64,000 bases of DNA. It comes from Cyanobacterium sp. HL-69 (GTDB lineage: Bacteria > Cyanobacteriota > Cyanobacteriia > Cyanobacteriales > Cyanobacteriaceae). The stretch is from positions 1,116,001-1,180,000 of the forward strand of contig CP024912.1 of the NCBI GenBank assembly GCA_002813895.1, read 5' to 3'. Shown here in pieces: positions 50,445 through 58,432 of this stretch; position 1 is the stretch's first letter, and each line of letters opens with the position of its first letter. Position numbers and translations under genes: made by a program. The notes below the pieces were generated by a model. The model worked only from the letters and a program-made list of their open reading frames with translations, did not search any database and had not been told where the DNA came from.

Positions 50445-51560
50445 ATGACATATTCTCCCCAAAAATCGAACCCACCAGAAAAAAATCGCCTAAATACGAT
50501 TATTAACTCTATTTTTCGCCTAAGTATAGTAGGCATTGGCTTAGGAACTATTTTTGGTAGTATATTAGCAAATATCGATTTAACACAGCCTTTATTTCCT
50601 GACTTAAATTTACCCTTTCTCAATACATCAGGGGAGCAAGATGAATCATCTATAACTACTTCAGAAAGTGCAGAAGTAGAAACTGATAACCTCGAAACTA
50701 TCTCCTCTACAACCACCGAAAATATAGCTAGTAATTCTTTTACATTTACCCAAGAATTAATGCCCTTGAGGAAAAAAATGACTGTGTTATTTGAGAAATA
50801 TGCCAATCTTCAACCTAGTTTATTTTTTGTAGATTTGGATAATGGGGCTTTTGTCAATATGAATGGTATGGAGGCTTTCCCTGCCGCTAGCACCATTAAA
50901 ACGCCGATTTTGGTTGCTTTTTTTCAGGATGTGGATGAAGGAAAAATTTTGCTTGATGAAAAATTAACCATGACGGAAGAAACCAAAGCCACGGAAGCTG
51001 GTACGATGCAATATCAACCCATCGGCACTCAATACACGGCTTTGAAAGTGGCAGAGGAAATGATTATTCGTAGTGATAACACTGCCACTAATATGTTAAT
51101 TGAAAGGTTAGGGGGTGTAGAGGCACTTAATCAGCGTTTTAAAGAATGGGGTTTAGAATCCACAGTAATTAATAATTATCTTCCTGATTTAGAAGGCATG
51201 AACACTATTAGTGCAAGGGATTTGGCTATGACTTTGGTAAAGGTTAGTAATGGTGATTTAGTAGAAACTAGATCAAGGGATCGTCTTTTAGGTATCATGC
51301 AGAGAACTATTACTAGGACTTTGTTACCCCAAGGCATTGAACCTGATGCCATGATTTATCATAAAACTGGGGATATTGGGAAAGTATTAGGGGATGGGGG
51401 GATTATTGATATACCTACTGGAAAACGTTATGTAGGGGCGGTTTTGGTACAACGTCCTCACAATGATTATACGGCCCGTACTATGATTCAGGAAATATCG
51501 AGGGAGGCTTACCAACATTTTAAGTGGTATCAACCTCGCCCGACAGTTGAAGGTAATTGA
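50445..51560 (+). CDS. serine beta-lactamase-like protein (class A fold)
   Basis: A 371-residue membrane-anchored protein. One transmembrane helix lies near residues 22-42 (IFRLSIVGIGLGTIFGSIL). A Ser/Thr/Glu-rich stretch follows, then a beta-lactamase2 domain from about 105. The catalytic SxxK is STIK in FPAASTIKTPI, the second motif is SDN in IIRSDNTATN, and the third is KTG in YHKTGDIG. These residues are complete, so hydrolase or transpeptidase-like activity is possible. In cyanobacteria these are usually cell-wall related and not resistance determinants. ATG 50445 is preferred to TTG 50403. Confidence 0.88.
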   Translation: MTYSPQKSNPPEKNRLNTIINSIFRLSIVGIGLGTIFGSILANIDLTQPLFPDLNLPFLNTSGEQDESSITTSESAEVETDNLETISSTTTENIASNSFTFTQELMPLRKKMTVLFEKYANLQPSLFFVDLDNGAFVNMNGMEAFPAASTIKTPILVAFFQDVDEGKILLDEKLTMTEETKATEAGTMQYQPIGTQYTALKVAEEMIIRSDNTATNMLIERLGGVEALNQRFKEWGLESTVINNYLPDLEGMNTISARDLAMTLVKVSNGDLVETRSRDRLLGIMQRTITRTLLPQGIEPDAMIYHKTGDIGKVLGDGGIIDIPTGKRYVGAVLVQRPHNDYTARTMIQEISREAYQHFKWYQPRPTVEGN

Positions 51561-51568
51561 TACTCATA

Positions 51569-51590
51569 GGGATGTATCATGGTACATCCC
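51569..51590. terminator. hairpin between convergent genes
   Basis: GGGATGTA (51569-51576) pairs with TACATCCC (51583-51590) around a 6-nt loop, 9 bp after the beta-lactamase-like stop and 12 bp from the end of the convergent channel gene. No strong T-run, so a bidirectional terminator is likely but not certain. Confidence 0.6.
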
Positions 51591-51601
51591 CACCTAAATA
51601 A

Positions 51602-53239
51602 TTAAGAGTCGCTTCCTCCGTTGGTAAAGGAATCTAACCACCGCTGTAAGGCGTTTCCTGCGGCTTCTCTGCCCCCTAAACCAAAGGCAAGGGCGATCGC
51701 CACGGCAATACCCCCAGTGAGCAAACCAAAAGCTAAATTGACAATATTAGGTGCAATACCAATTCTTTCTAAAGCCATGGCAGCCACTAATACAATGATT
51801 GAAACACGGGCAACTTGAGCTAAAAACTGTGCTTGTTGGGTACCAGAATTCACTACTAATCGATACACCAAATTAGCAAAATATAAACCCACAGCAAAGA
51901 TAATTACGCCGATTAATACTTGCCCTGCCAACAAGGAAATAAAAGCAACTACTTCTTTTAGGGCTTCAATTTGCAAAATATCCACCGCTGTAATGGTTGC
52001 CACCAACATAATGGCAATCACAAGGATAATACCCACAATTTGGGCAGGAGTTTTGATACTAGAATTATTTTCTACTTCAGAACTTTCTGGCGTTGACATA
52101 GGGGAGGTTTCTGTGATACCTAACCAGACAAAGACATTATTAAAGCCCACATTGGTTAGAAGATTTACTAATAATTCCGCTAAATATTGGGCTCCAAAAT
52201 AACCAAACCCCAAGACAATGATAGCTGCAAATAGTTTCGGTAGTATGTCCAAAACTTGATCCAACATTGCGATCGCAGGTACAGAAATAGCCTGAATCTC
52301 TAAAGCATCTAGGGCAGTAATCGCAATAGGAATTAAGATTAATACATACACCACAGAGCCAATCACATAAGACAAAGATTGCTTTTTATTAGTAGCTGAC
52401 ATACCAAATTTTGCACCAATGGCATCAGCCCCACTAGCCCTTAATAAATTGGTAACAACCTTCTTAACAACTTGGGCAATAATCCAACCGATAAAAGCAA
52501 TAATAGCTGCGGCGAAAACATTAGGTACAACCCCTAAAATATCATTAACTAACTCCTCTAAAGGACGTAAAGTTCCATCTAGCCCCAAAATTCCTAAAAT
52601 AGAAGGAAGAAATAATAGAATGATAAACCAAAAAAGAGCATTCCCGATGGTATCACCGATGGCAATTTCGCCACCCGCTGAGTCTGCAACCATTTCCTCA
52701 TCATCATCTTGCACTTGCTGATTTAATCTTTCATCAAAATGAAATTGTGAGAGCGTCTTAATAACGATGAATTTAACCACCGTTGCGAATAACCATGCCA
52801 CCAAAAGAATAATTCCAGCACCCCCTAAACTAGGCAAAAAGCTCATTACCTCATTCAAGAGAGCATTTAAAGGCTCAGATACCAAATCTAACTCAAGGGC
52901 ATTGAGAAAGGCAACTACCACAAAGAGAATGATAAGCCAACCAACTATTTCTGAGATCCATTTTTCCGTCTCAATTTTTTTGGCATCCTCGGCATTTTCA
53001 CCCATGATAAAAGCCGCCAAGCGATTATCCAGATCAGTTTTGTGCAAGGATTTTCTAACAAATCCCTTAAAAATATTGGCAAAAATCAAACCAATAATTA
53101 AAATTAATATCGCTTTTCCTAAACTTAAAAGCGCACTTACTAAATCATCTGGTATGGGCAGAGCCTCTTCTACTTCAGATAATTGAGCAAATAAACTAAG
53201 AGCATTTAAGCCTGGTGGAGAATCCATCATTAGTTTCAT
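51602..53239 (-). CDS. TM-helix-repeat membrane protein, mechanosensitive-channel related
   Basis: A 545-residue integral membrane protein with about ten to twelve helices. It contains repeated TM_helix units (for example VLDILPKLFAAIIVLGFGYF, VNDILGVVPNVFAAAIIAFI and VMSFLPSLGGAGIILLVAW), each with a conserved Pro. The last unit, LAFGLLTGGIAVAIALAFGLGGREAA, resembles the MscS pore helix, but the cytosolic MscS beta domain is missing, so this is a pore-only relative. Its role may be osmotic release. Acidic linkers separate the repeats. Confidence 0.85.
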   Translation of the reverse strand: MKLMMDSPPGLNALSLFAQLSEVEEALPIPDDLVSALLSLGKAILILIIGLIFANIFKGFVRKSLHKTDLDNRLAAFIMGENAEDAKKIETEKWISEIVGWLIILFVVVAFLNALELDLVSEPLNALLNEVMSFLPSLGGAGIILLVAWLFATVVKFIVIKTLSQFHFDERLNQQVQDDDEEMVADSAGGEIAIGDTIGNALFWFIILLFLPSILGILGLDGTLRPLEELVNDILGVVPNVFAAAIIAFIGWIIAQVVKKVVTNLLRASGADAIGAKFGMSATNKKQSLSYVIGSVVYVLILIPIAITALDALEIQAISVPAIAMLDQVLDILPKLFAAIIVLGFGYFGAQYLAELLVNLLTNVGFNNVFVWLGITETSPMSTPESSEVENNSSIKTPAQIVGIILVIAIMLVATITAVDILQIEALKEVVAFISLLAGQVLIGVIIFAVGLYFANLVYRLVVNSGTQQAQFLAQVARVSIIVLVAAMALERIGIAPNIVNLAFGLLTGGIAVAIALAFGLGGREAAGNALQRWLDSFTNGGSDS

Positions 53240-53560
53240 GTTCTTATTGTTTGTTATTTATACATATACTTTCTCAATATATCTATATATCCCAAATAAA
53301 TCAAATAACTTCTAAAATGCTGCTATTCTCATAACTATAAAAAAAAGTTGTATTAATATTTTTGTGTTGTTATTATTACTACCAAACCTTTTACTGTCAA
53401 AGGTTATATAAACCCATTATCAATAATTACTCTTTTATTGCATAACTAATATTATCATTTTGCCCAAATAACATCTAAGAATTTAATAATTAGTTTTCCC
53501 GAATAATATAACCTAATGATTAGAAAACTTTTAGACACCAAATATGATTAGAAAAAAAAT
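53240..53560. other. AT-rich intergenic region
   Basis: Between the channel gene (reads left) and the terminator of the small PirA-like gene. It is very AT-rich and should hold the channel promoter. I saw no tRNA, recognisable RNA or coding frame in it. Confidence 0.5.
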
Positions 53561-53599
53561 CACCTAAAAAACAAAAACCTATCTAGTCTCAGATAGGTT
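53561..53599 (-). terminator. strong intrinsic terminator of the PirA-like gene
   Basis: On the minus strand AACCTATCT and AGATAGGTT (53576-53599) form a perfect 9-bp stem with a 6-nt loop, directly followed by TTTGTTTTTT. It ends the small gene's transcript about 38 bp after its stop codon. Confidence 0.85.
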
Positions 53600-53636
53600 C
53601 AAACATTTATAGGTAAAGAAAAATAGTGATTTCAGA

Positions 53637-53804
53637 TTATATAAGATGTAAATAAGCCGCTTCTTGTTCTAATTGTTGAATTAATTTTTGATTTCCTTGA
53701 CTTCTAGCAACTTCTAAACGGTGTTCTAAATTTTTTCTTAAGCTATCTCTATAAGCTTTTCCAGCTTCTGCTCTCATTTTATTTTTGCGAGTTATATTCA
53801 TCAT
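53637..53804 (-). CDS. 55-residue conserved small protein, possibly PirA (PII-interacting regulator)
   Basis: This frame encodes 55 residues beginning MMNITRKNKMRAEAGKAYRD, predicted as a basic two-helix protein, with a second part containing LEHRLEVARSQGNQ and ending EQEAAYLHLI. The pattern (YRxxLRxNLExRLExARxxG, then LExExxYL) resembles small cyanobacterial proteins that I associate with PirA, which binds PII to tune arginine synthesis; this is memory-based. Supporting context is a perfect NtcA box upstream, which suits a nitrogen-regulated gene, and a strong terminator. The short size and tandem ATG-ATG start make residue 1 uncertain by one codon. Confidence 0.7.
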   Translation of the reverse strand: MMNITRKNKMRAEAGKAYRDSLRKNLEHRLEVARSQGNQKLIQQLEQEAAYLHLI

Positions 53805-53850
53805 AGTTCTACTTCTTTTCTTTTCAATACTTTATTACTTATGTCATTCC

Positions 53851-53889
53851 ATTCTAACTTTATTAAAGTTAAACGGTATAAATTATTAC
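53851..53889 (-). promoter_or_regulatory. NtcA-type promoter: GTAATAATTTATAC with downstream TAGAAT
   Basis: On the minus strand GTA-N8-TAC (53889-53876) matches the NtcA consensus fully, and a TAGAAT -10-like hexamer follows at 53856-53851. Spacing between them is 19 bp, about 3 bp shorter than the usual 22. The gene start is 47 bp beyond the hexamer. The IS begins 24 bp upstream of the box. Confidence 0.6.
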
Positions 53890-53913
53890 AAAAAATTAAT
53901 AGATAATAGTCTA

Positions 53914-54761
53914 GGGCGTGTCATCAAATAGAAGAGAATAACAGATAAAATAAGGATGATAGTAATTGTGACAAAAGTGAGGATATGGTAGAGATGCGCA
54001 GGTATGGTTTGAGAGACGATCAATGGGAAAAAATTAAAGATTTATTACCGGGTCGATTTGGTACAGTGGGAGTCACCGCCAAAGATAATCGACTTTTTGT
54101 CGAAGCGGTATTGTACAGGTATCGAGCTGGTATTCCTTGGCGAGATTTACCTAGTCGATTTGGTGATTTTCGAGTGGTTCATACTCGTTTTAGTCGTTGG
54201 AATAAAAAAGGTGTCTGGGAAAAGGTTTTTCAAATTTTGGCAGGAGATAGTGACGATGAATATGCCATGATTGATTCAACCATAGTAAGAGCACACCAGC
54301 ATAGTGCTGGTGCAAAAGGGGGGATAAAAACGAGGAAGCAATAGGTCGAAGTAAAGGAGGTTTAAGTACAAAAATTCATACTACGGTTGACGCATTAGGT
54401 AATCCTACAGGTTTTTTCCTCACCGGAGGACAAAAATGTGATTTGGACGGTGCAGATGTTTTACTAAAAGAAATAAAGGCAGATATTTTGTTAGGGGACA
54501 AAGGTTATGATGCGGATGAAAGAGTTCTGGAAAAGCTAAAGAAGCAGGATAAAATAGCGGTTATTCCACCAAAAAGAAATAGAAAAGAACAACGAGAATA
54601 TGATAAGTATTTATATCAAGCAAGACATTTGATTGAGAACTTTTTTGCCCGATTAAAACAATATAGAGCCATAGCCACTAGGTATGATAAACGAAAAATA
54701 AATTTTCTTGGTGCTATTTATCTAGCCGCAGTCGTTATATGGCTTAATTGATGACACGCCC
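53914..54761 (+). mobile_element. IS5-family (IS427-like) insertion sequence, copy 2
   Basis: 848 bp with the same GGGCGTGTCATCAA ends as copy 1 and in the opposite orientation, flanked by TA on both sides (CTA on both if the terminal C is counted). Both transposase frames are identical at protein level to copy 1. The near identity suggests recent transposition. Confidence 0.93.
53985..54751 (+). CDS. IS5-family transposase, expressed by probable -1 frameshift (copy 2)
   Basis: Frame A (53985-54344) and frame B (open from 54305, ending 54751) overlap. A4G6 at 54314-54323 lies in the overlap; a -1 slip there reads through into GDKNEEAIGRSKGGLSTKIH and gives one DDE transposase of about 255 residues. 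Asp, Asp and Glu are in DSTIVRAHQ, LLGDKGYDADE and LIENFFARLKQ. Frame A alone ends at TAG 54342 and would give an N-terminal protein that may act as inhibitor. Confidence 0.9.
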
Positions 54762-54968
54762 TAAAGAAAGTATTTATCAGCAATAAACCTTTACGGTTTT
54801 GCACCCTGGTTAGGACATTGTTCAATCCTTACCGTAACCATTTAATATTTTCCATGTAGTTAATTTGGTAGCAAAAATTACCCAGAGGCTTTCTTCAGTT
54901 GCATTTACAAAAAGTAAACGTTATGATGGTTTTAATGACAAAAAGCATTATGGGAGTCTTCTTTATTA

Positions 54969-55112
54969 ATGGATCAAATAGAGAAAATCATCGAAAAAAT
55001 CAAAGAGTGGACTCAAAAGTTAGTTGAGGCATTAGCAGGGCCACAGGCTGAGCCTGAACCTGAATTGATTCCTATTCCTGTGAGAGATCGTCGCAATGGT
55101 GGTTATCGTTAA
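54969..55112 (+). CDS. 47-residue conserved small protein, unknown
   Basis: A short ORF starting MDQIEKIIEKIKEWTQKLVE with an amphipathic helix, then a Pro/Glu-rich segment PEPELIPIPVRDRRN and a basic tail. The PEPELIPIPV motif recurs, to my recollection, in small proteins of other cyanobacteria near aroQ, but I cannot name a family. It is followed 18 bp later by aroQ on the same strand and may be co-transcribed. It has no signal peptide and no cysteine. Confidence 0.6.
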   Translation: MDQIEKIIEKIKEWTQKLVEALAGPQAEPEPELIPIPVRDRRNGGYR

Positions 55113-55130
55113 TCATAGTGATATAAAGGT

Positions 55131-55583
55131 GTGTCTGATTTAAAACTTTTAGTATTACATGGTCCTAATCTTAATCTTTTGGGACAACGAGAGCCTGAAA
55201 TCTATGGGAGTTTAACCCTCAGTGACGTAGATAAACTTCTTGTGGAGAAAGGAAAAATCATGGGGGTGGAAGTAGTTTGTTTTCAGTCTAATCATGAAGG
55301 CAACCTTGTAGATAAAATTCATCAGGCTTTAGGAAATTATCAAGGGATTGTGATTAATGCTGGTGCTTACACTCACACTAGCGTAGCTGTTAGAGATGCT
55401 TTGGCGGGGGTGAATCTTCCTACTGTGGAGGTTCACCTTAGTAATATATATCGTCGTGAGGAATTTCGCCACCATTCTTATATTGCACCCATCTCTGTGG
55501 GGCAAATTAGTGGTTTTGGGGTAGATAGTTATTTGTTGGGTTTACAGGCTTTGGTTAATCATATAAAGTCGCTTGGGACTTGA
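55131..55583 (+). CDS. aroQ: type II 3-dehydroquinate dehydratase
   Basis: A 150-residue enzyme of the shikimate pathway; the dodecameric type II dehydratase converts 3-dehydroquinate to 3-dehydroshikimate. Signatures are [21 protein letters not shown] (cut to the core here), with the catalytic Tyr in that tract, [16 protein letters not shown], and the His in [20 protein letters not shown] 55131 is the start; no better ATG is near. The C-terminus ends with KSLGT. Confidence 0.95.
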   Translation: MSDLKLLVLHGPNLNLLGQREPEIYGSLTLSDVDKLLVEKGKIMGVEVVCFQSNHEGNLVDKIHQALGNYQGIVINAGAYTHTSVAVRDALAGVNLPTVEVHLSNIYRREEFRHHSYIAPISVGQISGFGVDSYLLGLQALVNHIKSLGT

Positions 55584-55720
55584 TGAAAAAGTCTATTCGT
55601 TAAGGTCGGGAATAGGCAATAGTTCTGTTACTTTTATTGGTTGGTGTTTTATTAGTTGTTCCCTAAGCTTTTCAGGAAAGGGGAAATTTTTTATGGTGGG
55701 CATCGCCCACTCTGACTTTT

Positions 55721-55885
55721 TTACGGTTGGTTTGGGGTGGTGGTATTATCGCTGTAAATATTTTCGATGGGGGCAGGTTGTGCCAAGTCTGTTTTCATGA
55801 AGCCACGGGCGCTAGTAGCAACTAGGGCAAAAATAGCAATGAGGATGGTAACGATGGGTACTACTTGTTGACGGATAAATTGCAT
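55721..55885 (-). CDS. 54-residue single-helix membrane protein, unknown
   Basis: A short ORF beginning MQFIRQQVVPIVTILIAIF: a positively charged N-terminus, then one transmembrane helix (about 8-27), then a polar tail with PAPIENIYSDN. The arrangement suggests an N-in, C-out anchored peptide in the cytoplasmic or thylakoid membrane. It sits between aroQ and miaE, downstream of miaE on the opposite side of a 62-bp gap only by orientation (it reads left). It is not a known photosystem subunit that I recognise. Confidence 0.55.
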   Translation of the reverse strand: MQFIRQQVVPIVTILIAIFALVATSARGFMKTDLAQPAPIENIYSDNTTTPNQP

Positions 55886-55947
55886 GGGTTTGTTTTCTTA
55901 AGGTTATCGTTTAAAATAATTCTAACTCAGTTCGATTAGATTATTGA

Positions 55948-56541
55948 TTAGCTGTGTATTCTTGGTTCGGGGTGTAGATTCCTGAGAATGTCGCTTTCTA
56001 GGTGAGCTAATTCTTGTAATCTAGGTTCGATTTGGTGTTTGTCACAATATTTATGAGCAAGTACCCAGTAAATACCATAGTGTCTGGCTTCTGATGCCAT
56101 CAAACCTCGATAAAATTTGGCTAGTTCGACATCGGGGCAGTTTTCGGCGAGTAATCCGAGGCGCTCGTGCGATCGCGCTTCAATCAAGGCAGAGACTAGT
56201 AAGGAGTCTAAAAGGCGATCAGGTTCATGTCTGCGAATGGCACCTTTGAGGGTAGCACCGTAGGGCGATGGTTGTAGGGGTGCAAGGGCAACTCCTCTTT
56301 TTTGTAGCCACTGATTTACCTGTTCAAAGTGTTCTAATTCTTCCTTGGCAATGGCTGTAAGCTGATGGATAAGCTCGGTATGGGAAGGATAACGAAAAAG
56401 TAAATTTACTGCCACTCCTGCGGCTTTACGCTCACAATGAGAATGATCTAAAAGGATAGTGTCTAGGTTATGGAGGGCTTGTTCTAACCACTCTGGGGAT
56501 GTAGGCTCACACAGGAGTTTGATTTTGGTTAACGTTTTCAC
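55948..56541 (-). CDS. miaE: tRNA-(ms2io6A)-hydroxylase MiaE-like
   Basis: A 197-residue di-iron protein. MiaE hydroxylates the isopentenyl chain of ms2i6A37 in tRNA. The ferritin-like helices carry the metal ligands: DHSHCERKAAG (E), AKEELEHFEQV (ExxH), LIEARSHERLG (ExxxH/E) and ASEARHYGIYW (ExxH). The order and spacing match the family; the length is typical of cyanobacterial homologues. Actual tRNA activity in cyanobacteria is inferred. Confidence 0.88.
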   Translation of the reverse strand: MKTLTKIKLLCEPTSPEWLEQALHNLDTILLDHSHCERKAAGVAVNLLFRYPSHTELIHQLTAIAKEELEHFEQVNQWLQKRGVALAPLQPSPYGATLKGAIRRHEPDRLLDSLLVSALIEARSHERLGLLAENCPDVELAKFYRGLMASEARHYGIYWVLAHKYCDKHQIEPRLQELAHLESDILRNLHPEPRIHS

Positions 56542-56757
56542 AAATATTTACCTAAGTTTTATGGGTATGGGATTATTTAAAGGGGAGAATTAAGGGCAGA
56601 TTAAAATTTACAAATAATGGGATTTTAAACTAAAGATTTTCGATAAATTTCATTATCCATTATTAATTCTCAATTCTCAATTATTTATGAATATCCTTGT
56701 TAATTCTTCGCTGATAAATAATAATATTAGAGAACCTTTGATATAGAGAAATAGGCG

Positions 56758-57159
56758 ATGACCTTAGAATATCCCGAAGATTTAAAATATCTTGATTCCC
56801 ATGAGTATGTACGCATAGAAGATGACGAAGACATTGCCACTATCGGCTTGAGTGCTTTTGCCCTTGAGGAATTGGGGGATGTGGTCTTTTTGGAGTTGCC
56901 AGAATTAGGAGATGCGATCGCCTCTGGGGACAATATTGGTACGGTAGAATCGGTTAAGGCAGTGTCGGAAATTTATGCTCCCGTATCAGGCACAGTAATT
57001 GACCGTAATGAAATGTTAATCGAACAGCCAGAGGCGATCGCCGATGATCCCTATGGAGAGGGTTGGCTCGTAAAAGTGCGCCTTGATAATTCTAGCGAAG
57101 AATTAGAAGACGCTCTGAGTGCCGAAGAATACAGAGCCATGGTAGAGCCTGAAGTTTAG
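56758..57159 (+). CDS. gcvH: glycine cleavage system H protein
   Basis: A 133-residue lipoyl carrier of the photorespiratory glycine decarboxylase. The lipoylated Lys lies in GTVESVKAVSEIYAPVSGTV near residue 66. The N-terminal YLDSHEYVRIEDDED and C-terminal GEGWLVKVRL tracts are typical. Its stop overlaps that of the convergent FAD oxidoreductase by 4 bp. gcvT and gcvP are not adjacent. Confidence 0.95.
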   Translation: MTLEYPEDLKYLDSHEYVRIEDDEDIATIGLSAFALEELGDVVFLELPELGDAIASGDNIGTVESVKAVSEIYAPVSGTVIDRNEMLIEQPEAIADDPYGEGWLVKVRLDNSSEELEDALSAEEYRAMVEPEV

Positions 57160-58310
57160 GATGTTTTGAGGGGAAAATTACCCTCATCTGTAGCCAAGAA
57201 ATGGGCAAATTTTCGAGCTAGGGTAGGCACAAACACAAAGGGGCTAGTAAATCCAGAAAATACGGATAAGCCATCTATTTGCTCAACCCTACCCACCTGA
57301 AAAGGTACATCTTTACTAAAAGCCACTTGGCAATTATGCCATTGTCCTTCTAAGGTTCCCAAAGCAGGAAGGTAATGGGCGATCGCCCCTCGAATCTTCT
57401 CCTCGCTAACCCTAGCATCCACAGGAGCAGAAGTATTTGTACGAATTTGACTAATTTGACCTAAACACACACTCCCATCCAAAAATTGAATAGCCCCTGG
57501 CTCCAGTACTTCCCCCTGTAGCTCATCATTAGGATTTTCCCAAAGGGTATCTTTTGCCAACGCCGTCACATCCTCCTCCATCAAAAATCTTGCCGTGGTA
57601 CTAGGCATTATCAAACAACGTAGTTTAATATCCGTGGGTTTAGTTTTTATCAGTTGAGCATGGGTAAAATAGATAGGTAAACTAACCCCCACATCCCTTA
57701 ATAAACCTCTACAAAAAGCCCCTGCACACAATATAACCTCTGGTGCAAAATAACTATTTTTACTTGTTTTTATACCTACAGTTTGACTTCCTTTTTTCTC
57801 CAAATCAATCACCAACTCCTCTCGAATTTCACCCCCCAACCTCTTAAAAGCAATTTGATAACCCATAATTAATTTATGAGGGTTAACATGACCATGGGGG
57901 AAGCGTAAACAACCCGAAATCGCCTCCCGATTCAGCAAAGGCTCTAAACCACAACTATCCTCAACACTTAACAATTCAGGCTGAATCCAAAAATTCTGAT
58001 AATTAGTCCTTACCTGCTCAGGGTTTTTGTCGTGGGGAATGGTAAAAAGTAGATCTAAATCTCGATATTGGGTATCATAGTCAAGCTCATCACTCAACCC
58101 TCGCTGAATTTTTATCCCCTCCTGACATAGGGATATGGTGCGATCGTCCGTACCACACCAATAAGCAATTCCCCCATAACTATAAACAGTACCATTAAAA
58201 AAATTGAGATTTTTTTCTACCAACAAAACCTTCTGACCTTTTTTCGCCAACTCATAGGCTAAAGCCGAACCAGTTAACCCCGCACCCACCACAATCACAT
58301 CATAATTCAT
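57156..58310 (-). CDS. FAD-dependent oxidoreductase (DAO family)
   Basis: A 384-residue D-amino-acid/glycine-oxidase-like flavoprotein. The FAD Rossmann loop is VIVVGAGLTGSALAYELAKKG at the N-terminus (first 21 residues cut here to the motif GAGLTGSA). Mid-protein GCLRFPHGHVNPHKLIMGY and the C-terminal FSGFTSPFVFVPTLA are consistent with DAO. Its convergence with gcvH hints at glycine metabolism (ThiO or sarcosine-oxidase-like) but the substrate is not determined. ATG 58310 is chosen over TTG 58316. Confidence 0.85.
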   Translation of the reverse strand: MNYDVIVVGAGLTGSALAYELAKKGQKVLLVEKNLNFFNGTVYSYGGIAYWCGTDDRTISLCQEGIKIQRGLSDELDYDTQYRDLDLLFTIPHDKNPEQVRTNYQNFWIQPELLSVEDSCGLEPLLNREAISGCLRFPHGHVNPHKLIMGYQIAFKRLGGEIREELVIDLEKKGSQTVGIKTSKNSYFAPEVILCAGAFCRGLLRDVGVSLPIYFTHAQLIKTKPTDIKLRCLIMPSTTARFLMEEDVTALAKDTLWENPNDELQGEVLEPGAIQFLDGSVCLGQISQIRTNTSAPVDARVSEEKIRGAIAHYLPALGTLEGQWHNCQVAFSKDVPFQVGRVEQIDGLSVFSGFTSPFVFVPTLARKFAHFLATDEGNFPLKTS

Positions 58311-58432
58311 GCACAACCCCTTAAAAAAACTTCTATTATCTATGGTTTATTGTTAATTGCTATGCTTTCCCCAATTCAACAAACCTTGTACTAATATAAT
58401 AACTGTCCTTTACAAAAAGACACAATTAACCC

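Noticed and set aside
50445..51560. Antibiotic-resistance beta-lactamase
   Set aside because: Class A motifs are present, but the protein is membrane-anchored with a long linker and sits among housekeeping genes; a cell-wall role is more likely.
35166..54761. Composite transposon bracketed by the two IS copies
   Set aside because: The 17.9 kb between them are core metabolic and tRNA-modification genes, and each IS has its own TA flanks, as expected from independent insertions.
55573..55800. 75-codon + strand ORF after aroQ
   Set aside because: Low-complexity composition, overlaps the end of aroQ and lies antisense to a better small membrane ORF (55721-55885).
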